A DNA stretch of 64,000 nt from Haladaptatus litoreus (GCF_900156425.1 NZ_FTNO01000004.1:248001-312000), one strand, 5' to 3'. Positions 1 through 9,188 are shown, numbered from the stretch's first letter. Program-made: numbers and translations. The notes: generated from the letters alone by a model not told the origin.

Positions 1-94
1 TTGAGTATGACCTCTAAACTCTCAATGAACCACCTCAGGATCCAGCCCCGAGGCTTCCCGTGGGTTAGTCGGACATTCCCATCCGGCCATCAGC

Positions 95-365
95 CTAATA
101 GCCTCGGGCAGTCGAGTGGGTTACGGTTGGGGCGTCCACAACCCCCAATGCCTGCCGTCGCACCTTCCGAATAACGGGAAGGCTGTTGAAAGCAGGCACA
201 TTCCAATTCTGATTCTTTTCGATGTCTTTCACGACGATGTTGACGCTTGCACCACGGTCGCTGTGGTCCTGATGCCCACAGTCCCGACACTTGAACCGCT
301 TCTTGTTCTGGTTTGCTCACTCGGTGTGTTCGCACATCGGACACCGCTGACTTCGGAGCCTCGAA
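95..365 (-). pseudogene. Decayed TnpB C-terminal remnant
   Basis: Read on the minus strand this gives the zinc-ribbon and RuvC-III part of an IS1341-type TnpB: a CPMC pair, then CRDCGH and a SDRGASVNI segment matching the third RuvC aspartate region, ending in a TAG at 97-95. An in-frame TGA lies just after the first Cys pair and nothing upstream of about 365 continues the protein, so only the last 85-90 codons survive. Known families: this part of TnpB holds the zinc finger and the last catalytic Asp. It is non-functional. Confidence 0.7.
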
Positions 366-384
366 AGCAGAGGATAGAACACTC

Positions 385-501
385 CGAAGCAGCACCTGTG
401 GAGACTGCGCTTTCTATAAACACAATTATGTCTGTAAAGCGCGGTGTGGAAGCAGGGAGACTACCTTCAAGGAGCGAACGGCGTCAGCCATGAGTGAGTA
501 G
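385..501 (+). pseudogene. Frameshifted TnpB tail remnant
   Basis: The plus strand encodes a PVETAL segment and then, after a frameshift near 455, an ETTFKERTASAMSE tail. This is the usual C-terminal tail of another haloarchaeal IS1341-type TnpB group. It faces the remnant at 95-365, so two different element ends were joined and decayed here. No complete gene is present. Confidence 0.5.
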
Positions 502-566
502 GGTGAAGTAGTTCAGCACCACATTTCATAAGAAGCAAGTACACAGAGATTAATAGAAGACGACTC

Positions 567-1778
567 ATGGTCAACAAAGCCACCATTTATGATGAGTTGG
601 GTGTTTCTCGTGTAATTAACGCGGCAGGCACGAAAACACGCATTGGAGGAAGTCTTATTCGTCCAGAAGCTGTCGAAGCAATGAGTCGGGCAGCAGAGTC
701 ATTCGTCCGACTCTCGGATTTGCAGGTTCGTGCGAGCGAACTTATCTCGGAGGTGACTGGCGCGGAGGCGGGCTATGTTGGCAGTGGAGCAGCCGCTTGC
801 ATGACGCTCGCCGCAGCCGCCGCCATCGCTGGCAACGATCTTGGGGCGATGTCACGGCTGCCAAACACCGAGGGGATTCCGGACGAAATCGTGATGCCGA
901 GAACCCACCGCAACGGTTACGATCACGCATTTCGGGCAGCGGGTGCGCGCATCGTTGACGTCGGAAACAACGACAACTACCTCGGCACTGGAGCCAACAG
1001 CACCGAACTGTGGGAAATTGCCAATGCTATCACTGAGGACACTGTCGCTGTCGGGTATATGCAGAAAGTATACAGCACGCCACTACTGGAGGAAGTTGTC
1101 GAAATTGCCCACGAGCACGACGTTCCGGTCATCGTTGATGCAGCTGCAGAAGTGCCACCACGGGAAAACCTCTCGACATTTATCGACGCAGGTGCAGACA
1201 TGGTTGTCTTTAGTGGTGGAAAAGCCATCCGAGGCCCTCAAACGACAGGAATCCTCGCAGGCAAACACGAGTACATCCGTTCGGCCGCGCTTCAGCATCT
1301 GGACATGCACGTCGCCGAGTCAGTTTGGGAACCTCCGACCGAATTATTCGACAAAGCAGACCTCGATGGAGTTCCCCGACAAGGTATTGGCCGATCACTA
1401 AAGGTGGGAAAAGAAGAAATTGTTGGTCTCATTGCGGCATTGCAATCGTTTATCGAGGAGGATCAAGACACGCTAAACAAAGAGTGGGAATCCCGGCTTG
1501 ATATCATTGACAATGAACTCGCGAACCTCGTTGGCGTGACGACGAGGAGAGAACCAGGCGGAAAGCTAATGGTAGCTCCTGAGACATATGTTGAAATTGA
1601 CCCCGAGACGGCCACGCTCGACACTATCGAACTCGTTGGTTCTCTCCGAAAGGAGAATCCCCGAATTTTCGTTGGCTCTGACGATCTCCTTGAAGGCGGG
1701 TTCACCATCAACCCAATGTGTCTTACCGACGAGGAAACCGAGTACGTCACCAAGCGGATTCGAAGCTACCTCGAGTGA
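567..1778 (+). CDS. SelA/DgaE-like PLP-dependent enzyme
   Basis: 403-residue PLP fold-type I protein of the SelA-like family, which includes D-glucosaminate-6-phosphate ammonia-lyase (DgaE-type) and selenocysteine synthase-like proteins. Visible features: the cofactor-site Asp in VIVDAAAEVPP (D191) and the presumed Schiff-base Lys in FSGGKAIRGPQ (K219), followed by TGILAG. The ATG at 567 sits a normal distance before the GVSRVINAAGTKTRIGG segment typical of the family N-terminus. No other selenocysteine gene is nearby, and the neighbours are sugar isomerases and oxidoreductases, so a catabolic lyase acting on an amino-sugar acid or similar substrate is more likely than a selenium role. The exact substrate is not readable from sequence. 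Confidence 0.8.
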   Translation: MVNKATIYDELGVSRVINAAGTKTRIGGSLIRPEAVEAMSRAAESFVRLSDLQVRASELISEVTGAEAGYVGSGAAACMTLAAAAAIAGNDLGAMSRLPNTEGIPDEIVMPRTHRNGYDHAFRAAGARIVDVGNNDNYLGTGANSTELWEIANAITEDTVAVGYMQKVYSTPLLEEVVEIAHEHDVPVIVDAAAEVPPRENLSTFIDAGADMVVFSGGKAIRGPQTTGILAGKHEYIRSAALQHLDMHVAESVWEPPTELFDKADLDGVPRQGIGRSLKVGKEEIVGLIAALQSFIEEDQDTLNKEWESRLDIIDNELANLVGVTTRREPGGKLMVAPETYVEIDPETATLDTIELVGSLRKENPRIFVGSDDLLEGGFTINPMCLTDEETEYVTKRIRSYLE

Positions 1779-2102
1779 CATCCTCCCATGCCGAAAGACA
1801 CGGGCCTCTCACACCCATCAATGGGCGGTTCGTTGGGATATTTACGGTTCACACCCCGACGAGGTGCTGCGTCTGTTTGTATTTCTTCCATACGTCATTC
1901 ATGACGAACACAGCAGTACTCTTAGACTTTAATATTATCAAACTAATTATATCGCACATAAAGTGGTGTGGAACACGCCATCTAAACGATACCAGAATGG
2001 TCTCTTCGTTGACGCGATCTCGTCTGATGAATCAGTCGACATAGCCGTGTTGTCCAGTAAGCCTAACCCGCCCGGATACGAATCAACTTTCGAAACCGAA
2101 TC
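1779..2102. other. Intergenic; degenerate tnpB right-end-like sequence
   Basis: No gene seen. The first 40 bases (about 1776-1815) start with a GTGACATCCTCCC block and a weak hairpin, resembling the right ends of the tnpB elements at 22.0, 25.9 and 47.5 kb, so a decayed element end probably touches the stop of the PLP gene. The AT-rich stretch at 1925-1960 may hold a promoter for the NUDIX gene. Confidence 0.35.
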
Positions 2103-2690
2103 ATGAATCTCATGCGCCTCCTCGACGAGTTGCGTATCCTCAGTCAGAACGGATTAGAGTACGCCGATAATCCGTACGACAAAGAACGCTATGAACGGAT
2201 ACTTACGCTAACGAGTCAGTACTATGGAAAGGCACTCTCGCTTCCCCCCGCCGAAGTTCGCAACCGGTTTGCCGCCGAATTCGGACATATCACACCAAAG
2301 GTGGGTGCAGAAGCTGCGATATTCAACTCCGCGGGAGATATCCTGTTGATGCAACGCGTCGACGATGGCACGTGGTGTCTGCCCTGTGGATGGGTCGACC
2401 CAAACGAGTCGCCTGCCGACACTGCAGTCCGAGAGACGAAAGAAGAGACGGGGCTCAACATCGAAGTGGCCAAATTGATTGATGTATACTATCACGCTCC
2501 GAGTGACGAATTCGGTCCACACGGCCGCATTGACGTACTGTATCACTGCTCAGTTGTCGGTGGAACACTCGAATTATCGGACGAAGGTGAGGCACTCGAA
2601 TACTGGAATATAGACGATGTTCCTGACTGGCACAAACAACACAAGACGTATGCGGGGGACGCCGAGCATATGCGGAGCAAGAATGCATAA
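2103..2690 (+). CDS. NUDIX hydrolase with N-terminal helical domain
   Basis: 195 residues. A complete Nudix box runs from G96 to about L118: G-x5-E, then x7, then RETKEETGL, which supplies the metal-binding glutamates. It is preceded by a helical N-terminal domain of about 65 residues seen in NUDIX proteins that act on nucleoside-diphosphate compounds such as ADP-ribose. It probably cleaves a nucleotide diphosphate or sugar nucleotide in the cytoplasm. It lies on the same strand and 61 bases ahead of the isomerase gene, but that gene has its own TATA-like box, so co-transcription is uncertain. Substrate unknown. Confidence 0.85.
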   Translation: MNLMRLLDELRILSQNGLEYADNPYDKERYERILTLTSQYYGKALSLPPAEVRNRFAAEFGHITPKVGAEAAIFNSAGDILLMQRVDDGTWCLPCGWVDPNESPADTAVRETKEETGLNIEVAKLIDVYYHAPSDEFGPHGRIDVLYHCSVVGGTLELSDEGEALEYWNIDDVPDWHKQHKTYAGDAEHMRSKNA

Positions 2691-2720
2691 CGTATATTTT
2701 GCATTTTGATGGCGGAACGG

Positions 2721-2730
2721 CTATATTAAT
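2721..2730 (+). promoter_or_regulatory. TATA-like box of the isomerase at 2752
   Basis: The sequence CTATATTAAT lies 22-31 bases before the ATG at 2752, the spacing expected for a leaderless haloarchaeal transcript. No Shine-Dalgarno sequence is visible. Confidence 0.5.
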
Positions 2731-2751
2731 GCCTCACATCTTTTCGGTGAA

Positions 2752-3507
2752 ATGGTTCGACCGGCGATTCAACTGTACACGATCCGTGATCTCGAAGAAC
2801 CGTTAACTGAAACGCTCCACCGCGTCGCCGATACAGGATACGAAGGCGTTGAGTTCGCTGGATTCGGCGACGAGTCGCCCGAAGCTATCGCTGACGCGCT
2901 TGATGACGCTGATCTCAAACCCGTCGGTGCCCACGTTGGCCTCGACATGCTTCAGACCGACTACGAAAAGACAGTTGAGTCATACCGGATCCTGGGTTGT
3001 GAGCGTATCGTTATTCCCTCCTACGGCGAGGATGGCTTTACTTCCAAATCTGCAGTTTCGGAGGCTGCAAATCGACTCTTGACGCTTGCAGACAGCCTCG
3101 TCGACGACGGCTTCGAAGTACACTACCACAATCATACCTACGAGTTTGCGGAGTTAGCGGGCAATTTTGACACCGCATACGACGCGTTTGCCGCACAGAC
3201 GGACGATCGACTCGGTCTTGAGTTCGACGTTGGACTTGCACGTCACGGTGATATCGATCCTGTACTGTACCTTGAGCGTTATTCCGATCGAATCTCGCTG
3301 ATTCACCTAACCGATACGATCCCGGGCGATGACGACTCGCTCCATGTTGATCTCGGTGAAGGTGTTATTGACCTCAATGCGTGTGTTCGTACAGCCGTCA
3401 ACGCCGACGCAGAGTGGCTCATCTACGAGAACGGGCTGACAACTAACCCAATGGAGACGCTCACCTCAAGCACGGCTCGTATTCAAAAACTGCTTGATAC
3501 TGCTTGA
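2752..3507 (+). CDS. Sugar phosphate isomerase/epimerase (TIM barrel)
   Basis: 251 residues of the xylose isomerase-like/AP endonuclease family 2 TIM-barrel superfamily. Typical signatures are visible: GYEGVEFAGF near residue 30, VHYHNHTYEF around 122-130, LEFDVGLARHGDIDP near 160-172 and IHLTDT near 184, which give the acidic and His ligands for a divalent metal. Family members isomerise or epimerise sugars, keto-sugars and inosose. It is the first of three genes on this strand with two Gfo/Idh/MocA proteins, a pairing common in inositol and rare-sugar pathways. A distant relative is encoded at 10019-10822. Confidence 0.85.
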   Translation: MVRPAIQLYTIRDLEEPLTETLHRVADTGYEGVEFAGFGDESPEAIADALDDADLKPVGAHVGLDMLQTDYEKTVESYRILGCERIVIPSYGEDGFTSKSAVSEAANRLLTLADSLVDDGFEVHYHNHTYEFAELAGNFDTAYDAFAAQTDDRLGLEFDVGLARHGDIDPVLYLERYSDRISLIHLTDTIPGDDDSLHVDLGEGVIDLNACVRTAVNADAEWLIYENGLTTNPMETLTSSTARIQKLLDTA

Positions 3508-3610
3508 TTTTCTGCGATCCACCCAATCGTGACAATAACATGTGAACGACCGAACCTGCATCTGGTACGAGTTCACAATACTTATCCGAGGTGCTATGGG
3601 ACGTATCCCT

Positions 3611-4582
3611 ATGTCTCGCATCGTCACGGTTGGAAGGAGGGCGGCGGTGCAAGCGCATGCTGACCGTTATAAACAGTTCGACAAAGCAACTGTCTGTGGC
3701 GCCGTTGGATCCGCGGATGAGTCATTTGATGATCTCGACGCACCAGTCTACGATTCAATAGCCCACGCCCTTCGCGATGATGACGTAGATGGAGTGGACA
3801 TCTGTGGGCCGGGCGCAGCCTACGACGACACTCTCAATACGGCTCTTGATGCCGGAATACCAATTCGCTGTGATCCGCCATTCGCGCTTGATGAGGCGCA
3901 GTTCGATCGACGTGTCTCAGGAGCATCGAATGAGAACGGGTGGTTAATGGCGCACTCCCCGCACCGCTTCTCACGGCTGTACAGCCGACTCCGATCGGAC
4001 GTTGAAACAGGTGCTATCGGAACAATTGGCGTCGCCAGAATCAAGCGAACCGTACCATTTAGCGGGCCCGGATGGAATACCTCGTATGACGGCATCACAG
4101 CCGCTACCGGCCATGTAGAGGCGCTTTGTTCAGTCCTTGCGCACGATATCGATATTCTTGACTGGACATTCGGTGCTGTTGGACGTGTCTTCGCTCGAGC
4201 TCGCTCTAGCGAGCGATACGACCACGCACATGCTGTACTCACGTTCCAAGACGGTGGACGAGCGACCATCGAAACGACATGGAGCAAGAAATGTACTCCT
4301 TCACCATGCGTCAATGTCGAGTATAGCGGCAATCACGGACGTCTCAATTTCAATGAACGCGATGCATCAACTGCACTCCAAGAAAAGTCAGTGCCGCTGA
4401 ACGGAGATCCACCGGAAGACGACTGTCGGGGTCGATTGCTGCAGGAGTTCGTTACTCATATTCATGACAATGAAAAGCCCTCGTCAAATATCACACCAAT
4501 CAATCCCTCGCGAGTCACAATCGCTGTGCGTCGGTCTGTTGATGAGGGACTACCGATTACGATTGCGGAGGAGTCGTTATGA
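3611..4582 (+). CDS. Degenerate Gfo/Idh/MocA-family protein
   Basis: 323 residues from the ATG at 3611; the frame opens at a GTG at 3542, but the fold's first strand starts at MSRIVTVG, so 3611 is preferred. The whole two-domain fold is recognisable, for example DDDVDGVDICGPG and the C-terminal sheet around LTFQDGGRATIETTW. However, the dinucleotide-binding glycine motif is replaced by VGRRAAVQAH and the catalytic EKP motif by CDPPFA. Loss of both suggests that it no longer binds NAD(P) or reduces substrate by itself. It ends in a 4-base ATGA overlap with the next Gfo gene, so the two are translationally coupled and may form a complex. A pseudo-enzyme subunit is an inference. Confidence 0.7.
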   Translation: MSRIVTVGRRAAVQAHADRYKQFDKATVCGAVGSADESFDDLDAPVYDSIAHALRDDDVDGVDICGPGAAYDDTLNTALDAGIPIRCDPPFALDEAQFDRRVSGASNENGWLMAHSPHRFSRLYSRLRSDVETGAIGTIGVARIKRTVPFSGPGWNTSYDGITAATGHVEALCSVLAHDIDILDWTFGAVGRVFARARSSERYDHAHAVLTFQDGGRATIETTWSKKCTPSPCVNVEYSGNHGRLNFNERDASTALQEKSVPLNGDPPEDDCRGRLLQEFVTHIHDNEKPSSNITPINPSRVTIAVRRSVDEGLPITIAEESL

Positions 4583-5565
4583 CCGTTCCGATTGGTATTT
4601 GTTCGACTGCCCACGTCAACGCCGGGGTGTACGCAGCCCTTCTATCGAAATTTTCAGAAGTCGATCTTATTGGAATCTCGGAGCAAACAACTGACCAAGC
4701 GCGCAAACGGGCGAACGCCATCGGTACGTCGGCGATGTCACATCGCGAACTAATGCAGGTAGCCGAGGGGGTTGTGATCTGTTCGACAACTGCTGCTCAC
4801 GACGAGCTGATCGACCTTGCACTCCAGCATAACGTTACTATTCTTTTGGAGAAACCGATCGCAACGTCACTTGCAAAAGCAAAGTCAATACAGAACCGGT
4901 GCGACGAAAGCGACGTAGTCACGGGAATGGCAATGCCGCTTCGTTATAGTCACCCAATGCGGCAACTCAAAGAGCGATACGAAGCAGGATCGATCGGCGA
5001 ACTCGTCGCTGTTTCGGGAGTCAACCGCGGTCGGATGCCGGGAGGATGGTTTGTTAACCCTGAATTGGCCGGTGGGGGAGCCATTGCCGACCACACAGAT
5101 CATATCATCGATATCGTACGTTGGATTACTGGTGAGGAGGTTCAAGAGGTATACGCCGAAACGGACACCCGATTCTATGATATTCCAGTTGAAGACGTGA
5201 ATTTGTTGTCGATGACGCTCTCGAACGGTGCATCGTTCTTTCTCGATGGGTCGTGGAGCACGCCGCAGAAGAACTCGTTTTGGGGTGACGCTAGGGTCGA
5301 ACTCGTAGGGACAAAATCAACGCTTTCGGCGGACTGCTTTGGCTACCAATACACACACGTCAAAGACACCGCTCATGGAAAACACAATGAATCCATTTAC
5401 TGGGGTGCTGACCCGAACAACGCTCTGTTGCGCGATTTCATCATGTCTATCCGGGGTGAGTCTGCCCCTGCGACGACCCTCGAAGATGCCGTACGGACTG
5501 CTGCAGTTATTGATGCTGCATATGAGTCAGTCGAACAGGGTGAACCGGTCGGAGTTGAATATTAG
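4579..5565 (+). CDS. Gfo/Idh/MocA-family oxidoreductase
   Basis: 328 residues. The N-terminal Rossmann segment reads IGICSTAHVNAGVYAAL, a CSTAH variant of the usual glycine motif, followed by an intact LLEKPIA (catalytic Lys) and GGWFVNPELAGGGAIADHTDHIIDIVRW, which holds the usual Asp/His pair. It should be an NAD(P)-dependent sugar or polyol dehydrogenase. It is a close paralogue of the convergent gene at 5590-6603; both share the EEVQEVYAETDTRF stretch. Start overlaps the preceding stop by four bases. Confidence 0.85.
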   Translation: MTVPIGICSTAHVNAGVYAALLSKFSEVDLIGISEQTTDQARKRANAIGTSAMSHRELMQVAEGVVICSTTAAHDELIDLALQHNVTILLEKPIATSLAKAKSIQNRCDESDVVTGMAMPLRYSHPMRQLKERYEAGSIGELVAVSGVNRGRMPGGWFVNPELAGGGAIADHTDHIIDIVRWITGEEVQEVYAETDTRFYDIPVEDVNLLSMTLSNGASFFLDGSWSTPQKNSFWGDARVELVGTKSTLSADCFGYQYTHVKDTAHGKHNESIYWGADPNNALLRDFIMSIRGESAPATTLEDAVRTAAVIDAAYESVEQGEPVGVEY

Positions 5566-5589
5566 ATAATAATTATATTTATTATAAAT

Positions 5590-6603
5590 TTAACTTGTTG
5601 GGGTGGTAGTTTTGGCTGTTTCGACGACAACAGACTTGGTTCGTTCCGCAGACTCATAAGCTGCTTCGACGACCGCGACGTCGTTGACGGCGTCTGCACC
5701 CGTTTTCAGTGGCGGTCGATTCTCGGCAACGGCGTCAACAAAGTCAGCGACAAGTCCCTCGTCAGGATTTGACCCCCAGTACACTGACTGAATCCCAGGG
5801 TCGCCAGTGTCACGTGTCTGCTTTATTTTTTGGTCGAAGCAGTCAATAGAGACGACTCCTTCTGTGCCAACAAGTCGAAGCGTCGCGTCCCCCCAGAAGT
5901 CCCATTCGTCGGGTTTGCTCCACGACCCATCGAGGACGAACTCCGTTCCGTCGGTGAGCGTCATCGAGAGGAGGTTCACATCCTCAACGGAAATGTCGTG
6001 GAACCGGGTATCTGTTTCGGCGTACACTTCCTGAACCTCTTCACCGGTAATCCAGCGCGCAATATCGAGGATGTGTACTGAGTGATCCATCACTGCACCA
6101 CCGCCGGACGCTTCGCTGTCGACAAACCACCCACCGGGCATTTGTCCACGGTTCGTTCCGCTAAGGAATTTCAGCTCTCCAAGTACGCCATTTTCCATTG
6201 CAGCTTTCGCGTTCTGAACCGGTTGGCTGAAGCGAAGCGGCATCGCGACACCTAGGTTGATGTCCGCTTCGCGACAGATATTGACCATTTTCTGCGCTTC
6301 AGTAACAGTTGGTGCAAGGGGTTTCTCGCAAAGGATATCGACGCCAGCGTCGGCAGCGCGATCAACCCACGAAACGTGATCAGTGTTCGTCGAACAAACG
6401 ATGACGCCGTCGGCTTCGGTGAGCAATTTGTCAGGTTCAAGGTAATTGACGCCGTACTCATCAGCTTTCGCACGTGTGTCGTCAACATGATTACCAACAT
6501 CGGTAACACCGACAAACTCGACGTTCGACCGATCAGTTAGCGAAGCAGCATAGGAGTCAGCATGAAGATGCGCAGTCGAACAAATACCGATTCGTACAGT
6601 CAT
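5590..6603 (-). CDS. Gfo/Idh/MocA-family oxidoreductase
   Basis: 337 residues, paralogue of the gene at 4579-5565 with the same N-terminal GICSTAHLHADSYAASL variant, LCEKPLA catalytic motif and GGAVMDHSVHILDIARW. Predicted NAD(P)-dependent oxidation or reduction of a sugar derivative in the cytoplasm. It is convergent with its paralogue across only 24 AT-rich bases, and its start overlaps the upstream gene's stop by four bases (ATGA at 6603-6600), so it is translated from the same message as the gene at 6600-7598. Confidence 0.85.
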   Translation of the reverse strand: MTVRIGICSTAHLHADSYAASLTDRSNVEFVGVTDVGNHVDDTRAKADEYGVNYLEPDKLLTEADGVIVCSTNTDHVSWVDRAADAGVDILCEKPLAPTVTEAQKMVNICREADINLGVAMPLRFSQPVQNAKAAMENGVLGELKFLSGTNRGQMPGGWFVDSEASGGGAVMDHSVHILDIARWITGEEVQEVYAETDTRFHDISVEDVNLLSMTLTDGTEFVLDGSWSKPDEWDFWGDATLRLVGTEGVVSIDCFDQKIKQTRDTGDPGIQSVYWGSNPDEGLVADFVDAVAENRPPLKTGADAVNDVAVVEAAYESAERTKSVVVETAKTTTPTS

Positions 6604-7598
6604 GCATCCACCTCCATAGGCGAAACGGGTTCACCACGTTCGCTTGACTCGATAGCTGCAAGCGCGATTCTGACCGCTTGACGTGCATCATCCGGGGAGA
6701 TATCTGGATCACATCCGTTTTCGGCACAGTCGATAAAGTGTTCAAGTTCTTTCGTGTATGGACTCTTCGCCAGCGGACTAACAGGGGCATTTGTTCCCGC
6801 TGCGCCACCTGAGATCCGGATGGAATTCTCGTCTCGCGCGTCGAACTCTAACAGACCTTCATCGCCGGCAAGTTCATAGCTGGTAATAAAGGGTGACCCC
6901 TCTGGGTAGCCCCAAGATGCCTCCACCTGACCGGCCGTTCCATCTTCGAAGCGAAGCAGTACCGACGAGTGCTGATTTAGGTGACCGTCATCCCATTCGG
7001 TTGTGCGGGCAAACACACGATCAACATCACCAACAACCCAGCGAAGATAATCGAAGTCATGAATTGCCATATCGAGTAATACGCCCCCACTCTGCTCTTT
7101 GTCACCGAACCAGGAGTTAGTACCATATCGCGGTGGTGACGAAAAGCGCTCGGTATGAAATGTACCTAGCGTGCCGACTTCACCCGCGTCGATACGGCGT
7201 TTCGCCTCGACGTACTCAGGAAAGTATCGAAGGACATGTCCCGTCATAAAAGTGATGCTGGTGTTGCTCACTGTGTCGACGATCGCGTCTGCATCTTCAA
7301 CAGTGCGAGCAAGTGGTTTCTCACAGAACACATTGAGTCCGTGGTCGACAGCCACCTCAACGAATGGTCGGTGCGTCGGCGTCGGTGTACAAATATCGAC
7401 GGCTGTGATGTCAGCTTCGGCTATCATCTGCTCGGCATCGTTGTAGACATCAGCGTCTGGTGTGTTTTCGGCCGCGAAGGTCTCCCGGTCGTCGTCAAGC
7501 GATGCGACCGCAACCACCTCGGCATCGGTTATCTCTTGGTAACTGGTAGCGTGAGTCATGGCCATGAAGCCACTACCCACTAACCCGATTCGTTGCAT
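6600..7598 (-). CDS. Gfo/Idh/MocA-family oxidoreductase (canonical)
   Basis: 332 residues with a canonical Rossmann motif IGLVGSGFMAMTHATSY, catalytic FCEKPLAR and LDMAIHDFDYLRWVVGD. The GHVLRYFPEY segment matches myo-inositol/scyllo-inositol and related sugar dehydrogenases in the family. First gene of a two-gene minus-strand unit with the gene at 5590. Substrate cannot be told from sequence. Confidence 0.88.
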   Translation of the reverse strand: MQRIGLVGSGFMAMTHATSYQEITDAEVVAVASLDDDRETFAAENTPDADVYNDAEQMIAEADITAVDICTPTPTHRPFVEVAVDHGLNVFCEKPLARTVEDADAIVDTVSNTSITFMTGHVLRYFPEYVEAKRRIDAGEVGTLGTFHTERFSSPPRYGTNSWFGDKEQSGGVLLDMAIHDFDYLRWVVGDVDRVFARTTEWDDGHLNQHSSVLLRFEDGTAGQVEASWGYPEGSPFITSYELAGDEGLLEFDARDENSIRISGGAAGTNAPVSPLAKSPYTKELEHFIDCAENGCDPDISPDDARQAVRIALAAIESSERGEPVSPMEVDA

Positions 7599-7653
7599 CA
7601 GCTCTAATGTGCGGAACTATCCATATTAAAACTTCCCCAGCAACGAATCGACT

Positions 7654-8925
7654 TTAGATATTTGACCAAGTAGTCGTCGTCCCGGATGAAATGCCAATCC
7701 GGGCGAACCGGTCGCTTTTCTCAAACGCGGAACGGATGACCGACGGATCTTCAAGGAGATGATGCCGGAGATAGCTCCCACGAGCTCGTCCACCACCTGT
7801 CCGAGTGATTTCGAGCACTTCGAGGAATTCCCATTCTCGCAAGAGGTCGTGAATGCGCCGCTTCGAGAGTGTCTCCAAGCCCGACTCAGCGCAGATATCT
7901 TCATAGGCAGCGTACACCTCTGGTGTCTTAAACGTCCGTGTCTTCTCGACGAGTGCTAACGAGACAACTGCGAGTAGCGTCGCTTTCTGCTGGACCGTTG
8001 AACCAGCGAGAATCGCATTGACTCGATCACGCTCGGCTAGGTTATTAGCTCTGTGCACGTGCTGGACAGTGATTTTGTCTGCTTCGTTAATCGTGGCGAG
8101 TTCACCAGCGTGGCGAAGCAGGTTTATCGCCTTTCGTGCATCCCCGTGCTCATCTGCAGCGAGAGCTGCACACTCTGATACCACGTTGTCGGAGAGCACG
8201 CCACTGTTGAAGGCATTTGATCGACTTCGAATTATCGCACGAAGAGCGTCGCGATCATACGGTGTGAAGATGATTTCGCGCTCTTGTAGGCTGCTTTTGA
8301 CACGCTCTCCGAGCCGATTTCGGTATTTGATCTTATTACTGATGCCGATAATGCCGACCGAACAGCGCTCTAGTTTGTTCGCTTCAGTCGCACGCGATAG
8401 CTGCATAAGGAAGTTTGTTCCCTTTAGCCGATCAAGTTCGTCGAGTACGATGAGCACGGCGTCGAAGCGTGCATCAAGAGCTTCCCAGAGAAGGCTGTAA
8501 TACCGCGAATGTCCAAACCCAGTTTCGGGAACAACGAATCCACTCACCTCAGGATCGTTCAGTTCCTGTACTGTTGCCCTGATCGCACGGGTCTCGGTGT
8601 TCTCTTGTGAACAGTCGACGACAACGCGGCCAACCGAGACATCGTTCGCCGCCGCCTCGACGATTCGACGCGTCGTATATCGGGCACACAGTGACTTCCC
8701 GGTGCCTGTTTTTCCATATAGGAATACATTGTTTGGTGCTTCTCCTCCGATAGATGGATTGAGGGCGCTTGCCAGACGGCGAATCTCTTCGTTGCGAGCA
8801 ACGATGTGATCAGATTCAGGGACGTACCCGACATTGAGGAGCTGTTTCTGTGAGAAGATGTGATCCTGCACACTAAATGCATCTCCAAGCGCGCTTGCGT
8901 TCTCGACTGGTTCGTCCCCCGTCAT
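7654..8925 (-). CDS. Orc1/Cdc6-family replication initiator
   Basis: 423 residues using the ATG at 8925; the frame is open to 8970, but the extra 15 residues are unlike the family and overlap the upstream repeats. AAA+ core: Walker A GKTGTGKS about residue 72, Walker B VLIVLDELDRL about residue 157, sensor segments after GIIGISNKI. The C-terminal winged helix carries RRIHDLLREWEFLEV. Family role: ATP-dependent binding and opening of a replication origin, or regulation of it. It lies inside the sugar locus, and a tandem 30-bp repeat covers its promoter. Confidence 0.9.
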   Translation of the reverse strand: MTGDEPVENASALGDAFSVQDHIFSQKQLLNVGYVPESDHIVARNEEIRRLASALNPSIGGEAPNNVFLYGKTGTGKSLCARYTTRRIVEAAANDVSVGRVVVDCSQENTETRAIRATVQELNDPEVSGFVVPETGFGHSRYYSLLWEALDARFDAVLIVLDELDRLKGTNFLMQLSRATEANKLERCSVGIIGISNKIKYRNRLGERVKSSLQEREIIFTPYDRDALRAIIRSRSNAFNSGVLSDNVVSECAALAADEHGDARKAINLLRHAGELATINEADKITVQHVHRANNLAERDRVNAILAGSTVQQKATLLAVVSLALVEKTRTFKTPEVYAAYEDICAESGLETLSKRRIHDLLREWEFLEVLEITRTGGGRARGSYLRHHLLEDPSVIRSAFEKSDRFARIGISSGTTTTWSNI

Positions 8926-8927
8926 AC

Positions 8928-8987
8928 TTTGACAATACAGACACATCCATGATAAATTTTGACAAAACATACATATCCGTGATAAAT
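8928..8987. repeat. Tandem 30-bp repeat upstream of Orc1/Cdc6
   Basis: Two head-to-tail 30-bp units, 8928-8957 and 8958-8987, match at 26 of 30 positions; each starts TTTGACAA and ends GATAAAT. They lie directly before the Orc1/Cdc6 start, over its likely promoter. A partial third match (CATATCCGTCATGAAT) is near 9110, and a C-rich tract lies near 9040. They may be initiator-binding sites for autoregulation or origin function; this is inference. Confidence 0.7.
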
Positions 8988-9188
8988 CCGAGGAAATTTC
9001 GGTCGTACAGGTTCGCTCCAGTCGTTTCTAGGATGTACCCCCTCCCCTCATTTCACCTGTAATAAATTACAACCCTATGATTGTAACAGAATGTGGAACC
9101 AGTACTGCCATATCCGTCATGAATAGTATAAAAACTAGTCAAGTAGATCACTGACTACATAAAATACGCTGTCGCGAAAAAGAACTAA

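Noticed and set aside
567..1778. Selenocysteine synthase role for the SelA-like protein
   Set aside because: No selenium genes nearby and the context is sugar catabolism; the family includes ammonia-lyases of sugar acids.
7654..8970. Longer start (8970) for the first Orc1/Cdc6 protein
   Set aside because: The added Cys-rich residues are unlike the family and would be encoded by the tandem promoter repeats.
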